Assembly (NCBI RefSeq): GCF_039523555.1
Contig: NZ_BAAAFN010000015.1
Coordinates: 310,001-374,000, forward strand
Direction: 5' to 3'
DNA: 64,000 bases
Origin: Castellaniella daejeonensis
GTDB lineage: Bacteria > Pseudomonadota > Gammaproteobacteria > Burkholderiales > Burkholderiaceae_B
Within the stretch, counting starts at the first letter, position 1; each line of letters starts with the position of its first letter. A model generated the notes under the pieces. The model was not told the origin of the DNA, did not search any database, and saw nothing but the letters and a program-made list of their open reading frames with translations. Shown one piece after another: positions 39,008 through 49,436 of the stretch. Both the position numbers and the translations under genes were made by a program.

Positions 39008-40234
39008 TCAGGGGGAGGCAGTCTTGCGGGGCAGCCAGCGCCAGAACATCCAGGCGGCGATGAAGCCCAGGGCGCCGATGGCGGTGATGCCGCCGGCCAG
39101 CGATACGGCGGCGGTGATGGCGGACATCAGCAATGGTCCGCCGCCCCCGCCCAGGTCGGTGAGCAGCCGCCAGATGCCCAGGAACCGGGTGCGGTCCGAG
39201 GGCGGCGAGGCGTCGGCGCCGATGGTCATGATGATGCCCGAGCCGATGCCGTTGCCCACGCCCAGCACCATGCTGACCGCCAGCAGGCTGGCGAATCCCG
39301 TGGCCCAGGGGATGGCGACCAGGCTGGCGCCCATGATCAGCATGCAGGGCAGGGCGACCCAGAGGCGTCCGCGCAGGTCCATGATGCGTCCGGCCGGGTA
39401 GAACAGCAGCATGTCCACGCCGCCCATGATGCCGTAGATCAGGGCGGTCGCGGTGGCGTCCAGGCCGATCTGGTCGGCCCAGAGCGGGATGACGATCTGT
39501 CGGCAGGACCGGATCGCCGAGACCAGGCCCGTGGCGACTCCCAGCGTGAGGAAGACACCTGCGTGCGCACGCGCCAGGTTCGCCAGGGACAGCGGCGGAG
39601 CGTTGCGGTTCGCTGCCCGGTCCCGGGGTTCCAGGTCCGGGATGCTGAAGGCCAGGATGCCCGTGCCCAGGAAGGCCAGCACGGCGGCCCAGTAGGCCCC
39701 GGGCAGGCCCAGCATGTGGATGAAGGCGGCGGCCATGAAGGGCCCGGCGAACAGCCCCACGCGCATGGTGCCCCCCAGGGTGGACATGGCGCGTGCGCGC
39801 ATGTAGGGCGGGACGGCTTCGATCAGGTAGGTCTGGCGCGCCAGCAGGAAGACGGAGCTGGCCAGGCCGATCATCAGGACGCCCAGGCCGAAGACCCAGG
39901 GCGTGCGTGCGAGCAGGCACAGGGCCAGGGCGGCCAGGCTGAAGACGGCTGCGCCGACCATGGCACGGCGCTCGCCGTAGCGGTTGGCCAGCGCGGCGGC
40001 GGGCAGGTTGGCCATCATCGAGCCGATGCCGATCAGCGCCACGATCAGGCCGGCCTGCGCCGAACTGGCACCCAGGTCGCGGGCGCTCAGCGCCAGGACC
40101 GGATAGATCGCACCTTCTCCGAGGCCGAAGAGCAGGGAAGGACCGAATGCCGGCAGGGCAATCCGGGCCAGGCTGAAAGAATCGGAAGAAGGAGGCACGC
40201 CAGGGTCGCGATGACCAAATCGGCATTGTCGCAC
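39008..40234 (-). CDS. MFS transporter
   Basis: A 408-residue, 12-span carrier with ALIGIGSMMANLPAAALANRYGERRAM (motif A region) and FLLARQTYLIEAVPPYMRAR in the 4-5 region. Substrate unknown. The exact start is uncertain: the ATG at 40234 is the longest option and adds a polar 20-residue head. It is followed eight bases later by a second MFS gene; the two are not close duplicates. Confidence 0.82.
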   Translation of the reverse strand: MRQCRFGHRDPGVPPSSDSFSLARIALPAFGPSLLFGLGEGAIYPVLALSARDLGASSAQAGLIVALIGIGSMMANLPAAALANRYGERRAMVGAAVFSLAALALCLLARTPWVFGLGVLMIGLASSVFLLARQTYLIEAVPPYMRARAMSTLGGTMRVGLFAGPFMAAAFIHMLGLPGAYWAAVLAFLGTGILAFSIPDLEPRDRAANRNAPPLSLANLARAHAGVFLTLGVATGLVSAIRSCRQIVIPLWADQIGLDATATALIYGIMGGVDMLLFYPAGRIMDLRGRLWVALPCMLIMGASLVAIPWATGFASLLAVSMVLGVGNGIGSGIIMTIGADASPPSDRTRFLGIWRLLTDLGGGGGPLLMSAITAAVSLAGGITAIGALGFIAAWMFWRWLPRKTASP

Positions 40235-40441
40235 ATGGACAGCGGAAATGCCTGGAAAGGGGCCGGCTAGGTGGGTTCCCCTATTGCTGTCATGGAAATT
40301 GGCAGATTCAATCGGGAAAAACTCTAGGCGTTATTACTGATTGCGGAGAGCTTCAGATTTCATGCATCATGCACGCGCTCTCGACCGTTTACAAAACGGC
40401 ACACTTGACCGGTTTACCAACCAACTTAGGGGCTCTCTCTC

Positions 40442-41530
40442 ATGCAACGTCGTTCCTTCCTCAAGAAGGCTGCCCTAGGCGCGGCCGCTGGTGGCGCTAC
40501 CCTGGCCGCTCCCGCCTTTGCCCAGGAATCGCCTGCCATCTCCTGGCGCCTGGCTTCCAGTTTTCCCCGTAGTGCCGACGCCATCTACTCCGGCGGCGAA
40601 AACGTCGCCAAGTACGTGTCCGAAGCGACTGGCGGCAAATTCCAGATCCGTGCCTTCCCGGGCGGCGAAATCCTGCCCGCTCTGGGCGTGCTCGATGGCG
40701 TGCAGAACGGCACGGTCGAATGCGGCCATACCGCGTCCTACTACTATTTCGGCAAGGACCCGGCCCTGTGCTTCGACGGCGCCGTCCCCTTCGGCCTGAA
40801 TACCCGCCAGTACAACGCCTGGGTGCGCCATGCCGGCGGCCTGCAGGTGCTGCGCGAACTGTTCGCCAAGTACAACATCGTGAACTTCCCCTGCGGCTAC
40901 ACCGGCACCCAGATGGGCGGCTGGTTCCGCAAGGAAGTCAAGAGCGTCGAAGACCTCAAGGGCCTGAAGTTCCGTACCGCGGCATTCGCCGGTGCGGTGC
41001 TGATGAAGCTCGGCGTGGTGCCGCAGCAGATCGCCGGCGGCGACATCTACCCGTCCCTGGAAAAGGGCACCATCGATGCGGCCGAATGGATCGGGCCCTA
41101 CGATGACGAGAAGCTCGGCTTCCACCGCGTGGCGCCGTACTACTACTTCCCCGGCTGGTGGGAAGGCACGCTGCAGGTGTCCCTGTACGTGAACAAGGAC
41201 AAGTACGAAGCCCTGCCCAAGCATTACCAGGCCGTGCTCGACCAGGCCTCCGCCCTGGCGACCAACACCATGATCGCCACCTACGACGCGGAAAACCCGA
41301 ACGCCCTCAAGCGCCTGATCGCCGAAGGCGCCAAGCTGCGTGCCTTCCCGAAGCCCGTCATGGACGCCTGCTACAAGGCCGCCCAGGAAACCTACGCGGA
41401 ACTGTCCGCCAAGGATGCCGGCTTCAAGAAGATCCACGACGCCTACATGGGCTTCCGCGACCATGAAATCCCGTGGTTCCGCATCGCCGAAGGCAGCTTC
41501 GACCAATACATGGCCACCGCGGCCAAGTAA
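40442..41530 (+). CDS. TRAP transporter substrate-binding protein (DctP family)
   Basis: A 362-residue periplasmic receptor. It opens with a twin-arginine-like signal peptide (MQRRSFLKKAALGAAAGGA, cleavage near AFA-QE). The mature part resembles the mannitol/chloroaromatic and 2-oxoacid-binding TRAP group (TakP-like), with PFGLNTRQYNAWV and IDAAEWIGPYDD. The ligand is probably an organic acid, perhaps a 2-oxo acid. AGGGG lies about nine bases before the start. First gene of a TRAP operon. Confidence 0.92.
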   Translation: MQRRSFLKKAALGAAAGGATLAAPAFAQESPAISWRLASSFPRSADAIYSGGENVAKYVSEATGGKFQIRAFPGGEILPALGVLDGVQNGTVECGHTASYYYFGKDPALCFDGAVPFGLNTRQYNAWVRHAGGLQVLRELFAKYNIVNFPCGYTGTQMGGWFRKEVKSVEDLKGLKFRTAAFAGAVLMKLGVVPQQIAGGDIYPSLEKGTIDAAEWIGPYDDEKLGFHRVAPYYYFPGWWEGTLQVSLYVNKDKYEALPKHYQAVLDQASALATNTMIATYDAENPNALKRLIAEGAKLRAFPKPVMDACYKAAQETYAELSAKDAGFKKIHDAYMGFRDHEIPWFRIAEGSFDQYMATAAK

Positions 41531-41580
41531 TCGAAGCCTCGTGCCGGCCTGCTTTTGACGGCCGTCCATGACCGGTTCGC

Positions 41581-41609
41581 GCGCCAGCCCCCCTCGTGGG
41601 GGCTTGCGC
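41581..41609 (+). other. Intercistronic hairpin between TRAP receptor and permease genes
   Basis: GCGC-C-AGCCCCC, a five-base loop, then GGGGGCT-T-GCGC: an 11-bp stem with one mismatch and no T-run. It lies 50 bases after the receptor stop and 38 before the small permease. Such hairpins commonly protect the receptor mRNA and lower permease expression. Confidence 0.55.
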
Positions 41610-41646
41610 GTGTCCGGGCGTAACTCATTTTTCATCGGCTCTCACC

Positions 41647-42258
41647 ATGAATGCACTTCTCGCCCTGTCGCGAGCGATCGACGCTGTCAATCGCCGCGTG
41701 GGCCGGGCCGTGACCTGGTTGATCCTGCTCGCGGTACTCGTCAGCGCCACCAACGCGACGATCCGCAAGCTGTTCAACGTCAGTTCCAATGCCTGGCTCG
41801 AATTGCAGTGGTATCTGTTCGGCGCCATTTTCCTGCTGGCTTCCGGCTATACCCTGCTCAAGAACGAACACGTCCGCGTCGACGTCCTGGCCTCGCGCTT
41901 TTCCCGGCGCACCCAACTCTGGATCGAGATCATCGGCGTCCTGTTCTTCCTGCTGCCCGCCTGCGGGCTCATCATGTGGCTGTCCTGGCCGTTCTTCATG
42001 GATGCCTTCGTCAACAACGAACAGTCCTCGAACGCGGGCGGCCTGATCCGCTGGCCGGCCAAGCTGCTGATTCCCATCGGCTTCGCGATGCTGGTCGCCG
42101 CCGGTATTTCGCATCTGATCAAGAGCGTCGGCTGCCTGCTCGGCCGCTGCCCCGATCCCCGCGACGTGCATACGGGCAAGTCCGCCGAGGAACTGCTCGC
42201 CGAGGAAATCGCCCGCGAGGCGCAACAGCGCGAGGCTGCCTCGCATGAGGGGCACTGA
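41647..42258 (+). CDS. TRAP transporter small permease (DctQ family)
   Basis: A 203-residue membrane protein with four helices, including AVTWLILLAVLVSATNATIR and LELQWYLFGAIFLLASGYTL, the typical DctQ pattern. It pairs with the large permease in a sodium-driven importer. The ATG at 41647 is chosen by family length; the ribosome site is weak. It ends two bases before the large permease start. Confidence 0.92.
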   Translation: MNALLALSRAIDAVNRRVGRAVTWLILLAVLVSATNATIRKLFNVSSNAWLELQWYLFGAIFLLASGYTLLKNEHVRVDVLASRFSRRTQLWIEIIGVLFFLLPACGLIMWLSWPFFMDAFVNNEQSSNAGGLIRWPAKLLIPIGFAMLVAAGISHLIKSVGCLLGRCPDPRDVHTGKSAEELLAEEIAREAQQREAASHEGH

Positions 42259-42260
42259 CC

Positions 42261-43949
42261 ATGGAAGCATTGTTTCTGGCTTATATGGCGCCGATCATGT
42301 TCGGCATGCTGGTGGTGTTGTTGCTGCTGGGTTTCCCGGTGGCCTTTTCGCTGGCTGCCAACGGCATCCTGTTCGGCCTGATCGGGATCGACCTGGGCCT
42401 GCTGTCTCCGGCCTTGTTCCAGGCCCTGCCGCAGCGTGTGTTCGGCGTGATGGGCAACGAGTCCCTGCTGGCGGTTCCGTTCTTCACCTTCATGGGTCTG
42501 ATCCTGGAACGCTCCGGCATGGCCGAGGACCTGCTGGAGACCGTCGGCCAGCTTTTCGGCCCGCTGCGCGGCGGCCTGGCGATCGCGGTCGTCCTGGTGG
42601 GCGCGATGCTGGCGGCGACCACCGGCGTGGTGTCCGCCTCGGTGATCTCGATGGGTCTGATCTCGCTGCCCATCATGCTGCGTTACGGCTATGATCGCCG
42701 TCTCGCAACCGGCGTGATCGCGGCGTCCGGGACGTTGTCGCAGATCATCCCGCCCTCGCTGGTGCTGATCGTGCTGGCCGACCAGTTGGGCCGTTCCATC
42801 GGCGACATGTACAAGGGTGCCTTCCTGCCGGGCTTCGCCCTGACGGGGCTGTACATCCTGTACGTCGTCGTGATGGCCCTGTTCCGGCCCAAGATGGCGC
42901 CTGCCATCCCGCCAGAGGCCCGCACGTTCGTCGAACCCAATGGCGGCCATGGCATCCCCTCGCTGCTGGTGCTGATGGCCCTGTCCGTCGGCGCGTCGTT
43001 CGTGGGTGTGGAGTTCCTGCTGGAAGATGGCGCGCACGTGGACGAGCTGATCGTCACCAGCATCCTGATCTGGGGTGCCGCGGCGTTCGTCATGGCCGGG
43101 CTCAACAAGGTCCTGAGGCTGGGGCTGCTGTCGCAGATCGCCGAACGCGTCACCTTCGTCATGATCCCGCCGCTGGCCCTGATCTTCCTGGTGCTGGGCA
43201 CGATCTTCATCGGCGTGGCCACGCCCACCGAAGGCGGCGCCATGGGCGCGGTCGGCGCCCTGGTGATGGCCATCATCAAGCGCCGGTTGAACTTCAGTCT
43301 GCTGCGCCAGGCCATGGACACCACCACGACCCTGACCTGCTTCGTGGTGTTCATCCTGATCGGCTCGTCGGTGTTCAGCCTGACCTTCCGCGGCGTGAAC
43401 GGCGACCTGTGGGTCGAGCACCTGCTCACCGGCCTGCCGGGCGGGGAAATGGGCTTCCTGGTCGTGGTCAGCATCCTGACCTTCTGCCTGGCCTTCTTCC
43501 TGGACTTCTTCGAGCTGGCCTTCATCATCGTGCCGCTGATCGGGCCGGTGGCCGACAAGATGGGCATCGACCTGATCTGGCTGGGCGTTCTGCTGGCAGT
43601 GAACATGCAGACATCCTTCATGCACCCGCCGTTCGGCTTCGCGCTGTTCTACCTGCGGTCGGTGGCGCCCAAGGAAGACTACCAGGACCGGATCACCGGC
43701 GAGACCATCGCCAAGGTCACCACCGGTCAGATCTACTGGGGCTCGATTCCCTTCATCGTGATCCAGATCGCCATGGTGGTCCTGGTGCTGCTGTACCCGG
43801 GCATGGTCACCCACTACAAGGCCGACCGTCCTCAGGTCAACATCGAGGACGTCAAGCTCGACATGGGCAACTTCGGCGGCTATGGCGCCGGGGCCGATGG
43901 CCAGACGCCGAGCACGTCGGATCAGGACTACAACAATATGTTCAAGTAG
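42261..43949 (+). CDS. TRAP transporter large permease (DctM family)
   Basis: A 562-residue, 12- or 13-span membrane protein with the DctM helices VLLLLGFPVAFSLAANGILF and MLAATTGVVSASVISMGLIS and the loop SGTLSQIIPPSLVLIVLADQ. An insertion around residues 210-300 makes it longer than the usual ~430, as in the mannitol/chloroaromatic TRAP subgroup. GAGGGG precedes the ATG. Last gene of the operon, followed by two terminators. Confidence 0.93.
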   Translation: MEALFLAYMAPIMFGMLVVLLLLGFPVAFSLAANGILFGLIGIDLGLLSPALFQALPQRVFGVMGNESLLAVPFFTFMGLILERSGMAEDLLETVGQLFGPLRGGLAIAVVLVGAMLAATTGVVSASVISMGLISLPIMLRYGYDRRLATGVIAASGTLSQIIPPSLVLIVLADQLGRSIGDMYKGAFLPGFALTGLYILYVVVMALFRPKMAPAIPPEARTFVEPNGGHGIPSLLVLMALSVGASFVGVEFLLEDGAHVDELIVTSILIWGAAAFVMAGLNKVLRLGLLSQIAERVTFVMIPPLALIFLVLGTIFIGVATPTEGGAMGAVGALVMAIIKRRLNFSLLRQAMDTTTTLTCFVVFILIGSSVFSLTFRGVNGDLWVEHLLTGLPGGEMGFLVVVSILTFCLAFFLDFFELAFIIVPLIGPVADKMGIDLIWLGVLLAVNMQTSFMHPPFGFALFYLRSVAPKEDYQDRITGETIAKVTTGQIYWGSIPFIVIQIAMVVLVLLYPGMVTHYKADRPQVNIEDVKLDMGNFGGYGAGADGQTPSTSDQDYNNMFK

Positions 43950-44000
43950 GAAGGACCCATGGCCGGCACGCCCAGGCGGCGCCGGCCATGCGCATCACCG

Positions 44001-44028
44001 AAAGACCCGGCATGCCGGGTCTTTTTTT
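44001..44028 (+). terminator. Rho-independent terminator of the TRAP operon
   Basis: A perfect stem (AAGACCCGGCA/TGCCGGGTCTT) followed by seven T, 51 bases after the large permease stop. Confidence 0.9.
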
Positions 44029-44048
44029 GCCGCCGGGCCGCCCCAAGG

Positions 44049-44108
44049 CAAAAAGCGCCCCCCTCGGGGGGCAGCAAGCCGAAGGCGCAGCGTGGGGGCT
44101 TTTTTTGC
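44049..44108. repeat. GC-rich intergenic repeat acting as bidirectional terminator
   Basis: An A-run leads into GCGCCCCCCTCGGGGGGC (hairpin core 44057-44072), then a GCCGAAGGC mini-hairpin, then GTGGGGGC and seven T. The outer CCCCC and GGGGG blocks can also pair. This block closely resembles an intergenic element I know to be repeated across Alcaligenaceae and related Burkholderiales. Here it lies between convergent operons, with A/T runs that would allow termination in both directions. Confidence 0.68.
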
Positions 44109-44157
44109 GGCGATTGGCGGCAGCCGGCCTGGGAAGGCTGGCCCTGGATGCTCCGGA

Positions 44158-46755
44158 TCAGGCCGGGTTGCCGGTGGCGGCGGATCGCCGCCGGGCGCGC
44201 ACCACGTCCAGCCAGGCTTCGAACGGCATGGGGCGAGCCAGCAGGTAGCCCTGCAGGGCGTGGCAATCGTGTTCGAACAGGAAGCGGGACTGGGCTTCTG
44301 TTTCCACGCCTTCTGCGACCACGCGCAGGTTGAGCTGGTCCGCCATGGCCAGGATCAGCTGGACGATGGCGATGCTGTCGCTGTCATTGGGGATGTCCTG
44401 GACGAGGCTCTTGTCGATCTTCAGCTCGTACAGCGGCAGGCGCTTCAGGTACGCCAGATTGGAATAGCCGGTGCCGAAGTCGTCGATGGAAAAGCGGATG
44501 CCCAGCCGCGACAGCGCCTGCATGCGCCGGGCGACCGCCTGCACGTCCTGGATCAGCACGCCTTCGGTGATTTCGAAGATCAGCCGATTGCCCGGGACGC
44601 CCTTGCTTTCCAGGATGTCGCGGACGTATTCGGGGAACTGCGGTTCCATCAGCCGCCGCGGGCTGACGTTCAGGGACAGGGGATAGGTCTCGCCTTCTTC
44701 CTGCAGGGCCAGCAGGGCATCGCAGGCGAACTGCAGGGACCAGGCGCTCAGCAGGCTGATCAGGCCGGTTTCTTCGGCAACGGGGATGAACAGGGCGGGC
44801 GATACCGCGCCCCGGCTGGGGTGGGTCCAGCGAGCCAGCAGCTCGCCGCCCGTGACGCGCCCGTCGTGGCCGAACTGCGGCTGTACGTGCAGGGTGAGTT
44901 GCGGCGTGCCGATCGCCTGCAGCAGGTCGTGTTCCAGCCAGAGCCTCTGCTCGACCTCGGATTGCAGGCCCTGCTCGTAGAACGTGGCCTGGTTGCCGCC
45001 CTGCTGCTTGGCGCGGTGGGTGGCCATGTCGGCCTCGCGCATCACGGTGTCGGTGGTCTGGCTGTCGGCGTGGATCAGGGTCAGGCCGATGCTGGCGGTG
45101 ACATAGGCCGGTTTGCCGTGGATGGAAAACGCGCTGTTGCAGATGGCGAGCCGCGTCTTTTCGGCCACGTGCATGGCGTTGCGGGCGGCGTCGCTGATCT
45201 GGGTGCCCAGGCCGTCGAGCAGCACGATGAATTCGTCGGCGCTGACGCGCGACACCAGATCGCGGTCGCGCACGCTGGTCCGCAGGCGGTCGGCGGTGCC
45301 GCACAGGACCTGGTCCCCGGTCTCGTGCCCGTACATGTCGTTGATCCGCTTGAAGCCGTCCAGGTTGATCAGCAGCAGGGCGCCGATGGGCCGGCCCTGG
45401 CGGACCGATTCCAGCATCTGCGCCAGGTGGGCCAGTGCCGTGCGCCGGTTGGGCAGGCCGGTCAGCGCGTCGTAGACGGCCAGGTGGTGGGCGGCCTGTT
45501 CGGCGCGCAGGCGTTCGGTGATGTCGGTGGCGACCGTGCAGATGGCTTCCAGTGCGCCATCCGGGCCGCGCATGGGGGCCTTGATCGTGAGGAATGTGCG
45601 GGGCTCGCCTTGGGGCGGCCGGATGGTGATCTGGGATACGCTGCGTTCCTGGGAGTCGATGACGGCCTGGTCGCTGCGCCGGATGCTGGCCAGCGAATCG
45701 GCGTCGGTCAGGGCCTCGTCGTCGCGCAGGCCGATGAGCTTGCCCTGGCCCATCCCCAGGAATTCTTCCTGCTTGCGGTTGGCGAAGGTGTAGCGGAAGT
45801 CCAGGTCCTTGATGCCGACGGCGGCGTCGATGGCTTCCAGGATGGCACCCTGGCGGCGTTCGGCGCGCCGCAGGCGCCGCCGCTGGCGACCCAGCTGGAT
45901 GCGCAGCAGCAGCGCCAGGGCCAGGGTCAGGACCAGAAGCCCGCCCAGGCCGGCGATGATCCAGTTTCCGTAGCGGTTCAGCAGGGCCTGGGGTCGGGGC
46001 ATGCGCCAGCTGTCCAGCGTACGGTAATAGAACGAGCCGGGATTGGCCTGCCAGGCGCTGAGGTGGCGGTCGATGGCTGCCAGAACCTCGGGGTGTCGGC
46101 CTTGCGGTGTGGCGAAGTAGGCCTGGGTGGGTTGGAACACGATGGGCGTGGCGACCAGGTTGTATTGCTGTGCAAGCAGCTCGCCGACATAGAAATCGGC
46201 TGCCACGGCATCGTCCAGGCGGGCCTGCACCCGCTGGAATCCGGCCTCCAGGGTCTGGACGGCATCGGTGCGGACGTCGATCTGCAGGCCCGAGAATGTG
46301 GTCTGCAGGTATTCCTGCTGGGTCGAGCCCGACAGCACCGCGATCGAGCGGTTCTTCAGGTGCTCGATCGAGCGCAGGCCGTGGTCCGGCCGCGCATAGA
46401 CCTGGGACCAGCTGTGCAGCGCCGGGACGTGGTGCAGGCCGAACGCCTGGGCCCGTTCCGGGGTGTAGTAGACGTCGGGCAGCAGGTCGATCGTGCCCTG
46501 GGCGAGCTGCTGCATGCATTGTTCCCAGGTGCAGGCCTGGGTCCGGATTTCCCAGCCTTCCTGGCGGGCGATCTCGTTCAGCAGTTCGCCCAGGATGCCG
46601 GCCGGCCGGCCGTCCCGGGCGATGTAGACATCGGGCTTCTGATCGTAGATGCCGACTTCCAGGGTCAGGGCACGCGCGATGGGCACATGCATGCCCAGGC
46701 ACAGCGCCAGGGCAGGCAGAAGGATGCCGCGGTACGGGCGATCGCGAGAAGCCAT
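44158..46755 (-). CDS. Membrane sensor with SBP, PAS, degenerate GGDEF and EAL domains
   Basis: An 865-residue protein. A signal peptide (1-29) is followed by a periplasmic amino-acid-binding-like domain (SBP_bac_3, ~32-250), one membrane helix (~265-285), a PAS domain (~300-415), a GGDEF domain (~425-590) and an EAL domain (~605-850). The cyclase signature is SADEF (505-509), so cyclase activity is doubtful. The EAL motif reads ELL (638-640), still with the catalytic Glu; IDDFGTGYSNL and VAEGVE are intact, so it should hydrolyse c-di-GMP. The start at 46755 gives the clean signal peptide; an open frame continues to 46881. Confidence 0.9.
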   Translation of the reverse strand: MASRDRPYRGILLPALALCLGMHVPIARALTLEVGIYDQKPDVYIARDGRPAGILGELLNEIARQEGWEIRTQACTWEQCMQQLAQGTIDLLPDVYYTPERAQAFGLHHVPALHSWSQVYARPDHGLRSIEHLKNRSIAVLSGSTQQEYLQTTFSGLQIDVRTDAVQTLEAGFQRVQARLDDAVAADFYVGELLAQQYNLVATPIVFQPTQAYFATPQGRHPEVLAAIDRHLSAWQANPGSFYYRTLDSWRMPRPQALLNRYGNWIIAGLGGLLVLTLALALLLRIQLGRQRRRLRRAERRQGAILEAIDAAVGIKDLDFRYTFANRKQEEFLGMGQGKLIGLRDDEALTDADSLASIRRSDQAVIDSQERSVSQITIRPPQGEPRTFLTIKAPMRGPDGALEAICTVATDITERLRAEQAAHHLAVYDALTGLPNRRTALAHLAQMLESVRQGRPIGALLLINLDGFKRINDMYGHETGDQVLCGTADRLRTSVRDRDLVSRVSADEFIVLLDGLGTQISDAARNAMHVAEKTRLAICNSAFSIHGKPAYVTASIGLTLIHADSQTTDTVMREADMATHRAKQQGGNQATFYEQGLQSEVEQRLWLEHDLLQAIGTPQLTLHVQPQFGHDGRVTGGELLARWTHPSRGAVSPALFIPVAEETGLISLLSAWSLQFACDALLALQEEGETYPLSLNVSPRRLMEPQFPEYVRDILESKGVPGNRLIFEITEGVLIQDVQAVARRMQALSRLGIRFSIDDFGTGYSNLAYLKRLPLYELKIDKSLVQDIPNDSDSIAIVQLILAMADQLNLRVVAEGVETEAQSRFLFEHDCHALQGYLLARPMPFEAWLDVVRARRRSAATGNPA

Positions 46756-47037
46756 AAGGTTCGGTCCGGTCTCCGGGTTTCCGGATGGCCGGCGCGCGGT
46801 CCCTGGATAGCGGGAGAGTGCCCGGCGCGCCCTGCCATAGGGCCAAAAGAAACCATCATAGTGCCCCGGGAGATGCGGCAAAGTGTTGCATAGCCCGTAG
46901 GATTGTCATCAGTTATCCGGATTGTAAACAATGCCGGGGCGGCGCCGGAGGGCGCATGTCGGGGCATCGCCGGAGGCGGGCGTCGTACAATGCCCGCACG
47001 CAATCCCATTCCAATGCATTCCCCCAAAAGGTGGATC

Positions 47038-48240
47038 ATGTCACAGCGATTCCTTGCGGATGCGCGCGCCCGGATCGGGCAGCTGCGCGAAGACGGTTTC
47101 TACAAGTCCGAACGCGTCATTGCAAGCCAGCAGTCCGCGCGCGTGCGGCTGGCAGACGGCTCCGATGTCCTGAACTTCTGTGCCAACAACTACCTGGGCC
47201 TGGCCAATGATCCCCGCCTGATCCAGGCGGCCGCCCAGGGTCTGGCCGCCGACGGTTTCGGCCTGGCGTCGGTGCGTTTCATCTGCGGCACCCAGACCGG
47301 GCACAAGGCCCTGGAATCCGAACTGGCCCGCTGGCTGGGGATGGGAGACGCCATCCTGTATTCCAGCTGTTTCGATGCCAACGGCGGGTTGTTCGAAGCC
47401 TTGCTGGACGAGCAGGATGCCATCGTCAGCGACGCACTGAATCATGCCAGCATCATCGACGGCATCCGCCTGTGCAAGGCGCGCCGCTACCGCTACGCCA
47501 ACAACGACATGAACGACCTGCGCGCGCAGCTGCAGGCGGCCCGGGATGGCGGAGCGCGGCACATCATGATCGCCACCGACGGCGTGTTTTCCATGGACGG
47601 CATCATCGCCGACCTGGCGGCGATCTGCGACCTGGCCGACGAGTTCGACGCGCTGGTGATGGTGGATGATTCCCATGCCGTGGGCTTCATGGGCGCCGGC
47701 GGACGCGGCACGCCCGAGCACTGCGGCGTGGCGGGGCGGGTCCACATCCTGACCGGAACGCTGGGCAAGGCGCTGGGCGGTGCCTCGGGCGGCTATGTCG
47801 CGGCCGATCCCGCGATCGTCGACCTGCTGCGCCAGCGTTCGCGCCCCTACCTGTTTTCCAATACGCTGGCCCCGGCCATCGTGTCGGCGTCCCGGCGGGT
47901 GCTCGAACTGCTCCAGGATACCGAAGGTGCTGAACTGCGCGCCCGCGTGCATCGCAACGGCGCGCATTTCCGGCGCGGGATGCAGGCCTTGGGTTTCGAC
48001 CTGGTGCCCGGCGAGCACCCGATCATCCCGGTGATGCTGGGCGATGCCGCCCTGGCCGGACGCATGGCCGATGCCCTGCTGGACCAGGGCATCTATGTGA
48101 TCGGCTTTTCCTATCCGGTAGTGCCCAAGGGCCGGGCCCGCATCCGCACCCAGATGAGCGCGGCCCATGCGCCCGAGGACATCGAACGGGCCGTCCAGGC
48201 CTTTGCCCGCGTCGGGCGCGACCTGGGCGTCATTGCCTGA
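47038..48240 (+). CDS. kbl: Glycine C-acetyltransferase (2-amino-3-ketobutyrate CoA ligase)
   Basis: A PLP enzyme of 400 residues that splits 2-amino-3-oxobutanoate with CoA into glycine and acetyl-CoA, the second step of threonine breakdown. It has FCANNYLGLANDPRL, the SVRFICGTQTGHKALE cofactor region, VDDSHAVGFMGAGGRG, and the Lys Schiff-base motif TGTLGKALGGASGG. AAAAGGTGG precedes the ATG. It is followed 22 bases later by tdh, the enzyme making its substrate. Confidence 0.97.
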   Translation: MSQRFLADARARIGQLREDGFYKSERVIASQQSARVRLADGSDVLNFCANNYLGLANDPRLIQAAAQGLAADGFGLASVRFICGTQTGHKALESELARWLGMGDAILYSSCFDANGGLFEALLDEQDAIVSDALNHASIIDGIRLCKARRYRYANNDMNDLRAQLQAARDGGARHIMIATDGVFSMDGIIADLAAICDLADEFDALVMVDDSHAVGFMGAGGRGTPEHCGVAGRVHILTGTLGKALGGASGGYVAADPAIVDLLRQRSRPYLFSNTLAPAIVSASRRVLELLQDTEGAELRARVHRNGAHFRRGMQALGFDLVPGEHPIIPVMLGDAALAGRMADALLDQGIYVIGFSYPVVPKGRARIRTQMSAAHAPEDIERAVQAFARVGRDLGVIA

Positions 48241-48262
48241 CGGACCCCTTTCGGAGATTTTC

Positions 48263-49293
<1,031 letters not shown>

Positions 49294-49303
<10 letters not shown>

Positions 49304-49322
49304 TCCTGAGGACTATTCAGCG
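49294..49322. other. Hairpin A1 spanning the tdh stop codon
   Basis: A perfect 13-bp inverted repeat (CGCTGAATAGTCC, TGA loop, and its complement). The tdh stop TAG at 49301-49303 is inside the left arm. It shares the core AGTCC...GGACT with hairpin A2. Confidence 0.85.
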
Positions 49323-49436
49323 CCTGGCGAATCCGAGCCGCTTGCAAGCGGCGAGGTGGAGAGATGTTCCGGCTGGAGATGATCAGCGCCTGGCGAATCC
49401 GAGCCGCTTGCAAGCGGCGAGGTGGATGAGGCGGGA

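Noticed and set aside
37770..40226. A single 818-codon frame covering both MFS genes
   Set aside because: Its first half is an out-of-frame reading of the upstream carrier; the real proteins are two 12-span carriers in different frames.
40384..40421. CCGTTT-ACA-AAACGG dyad and a similar GACCGGTTTACC upstream of the TRAP receptor gene
   Set aside because: Only a loose resemblance between the two, with no regulator nearby to support an operator claim.
46756..47037. Possible riboswitch or leader upstream of kbl
   Set aside because: No recognisable glycine or threonine leader structure; only a repeated GGATTGT and ordinary promoter-like sequence.
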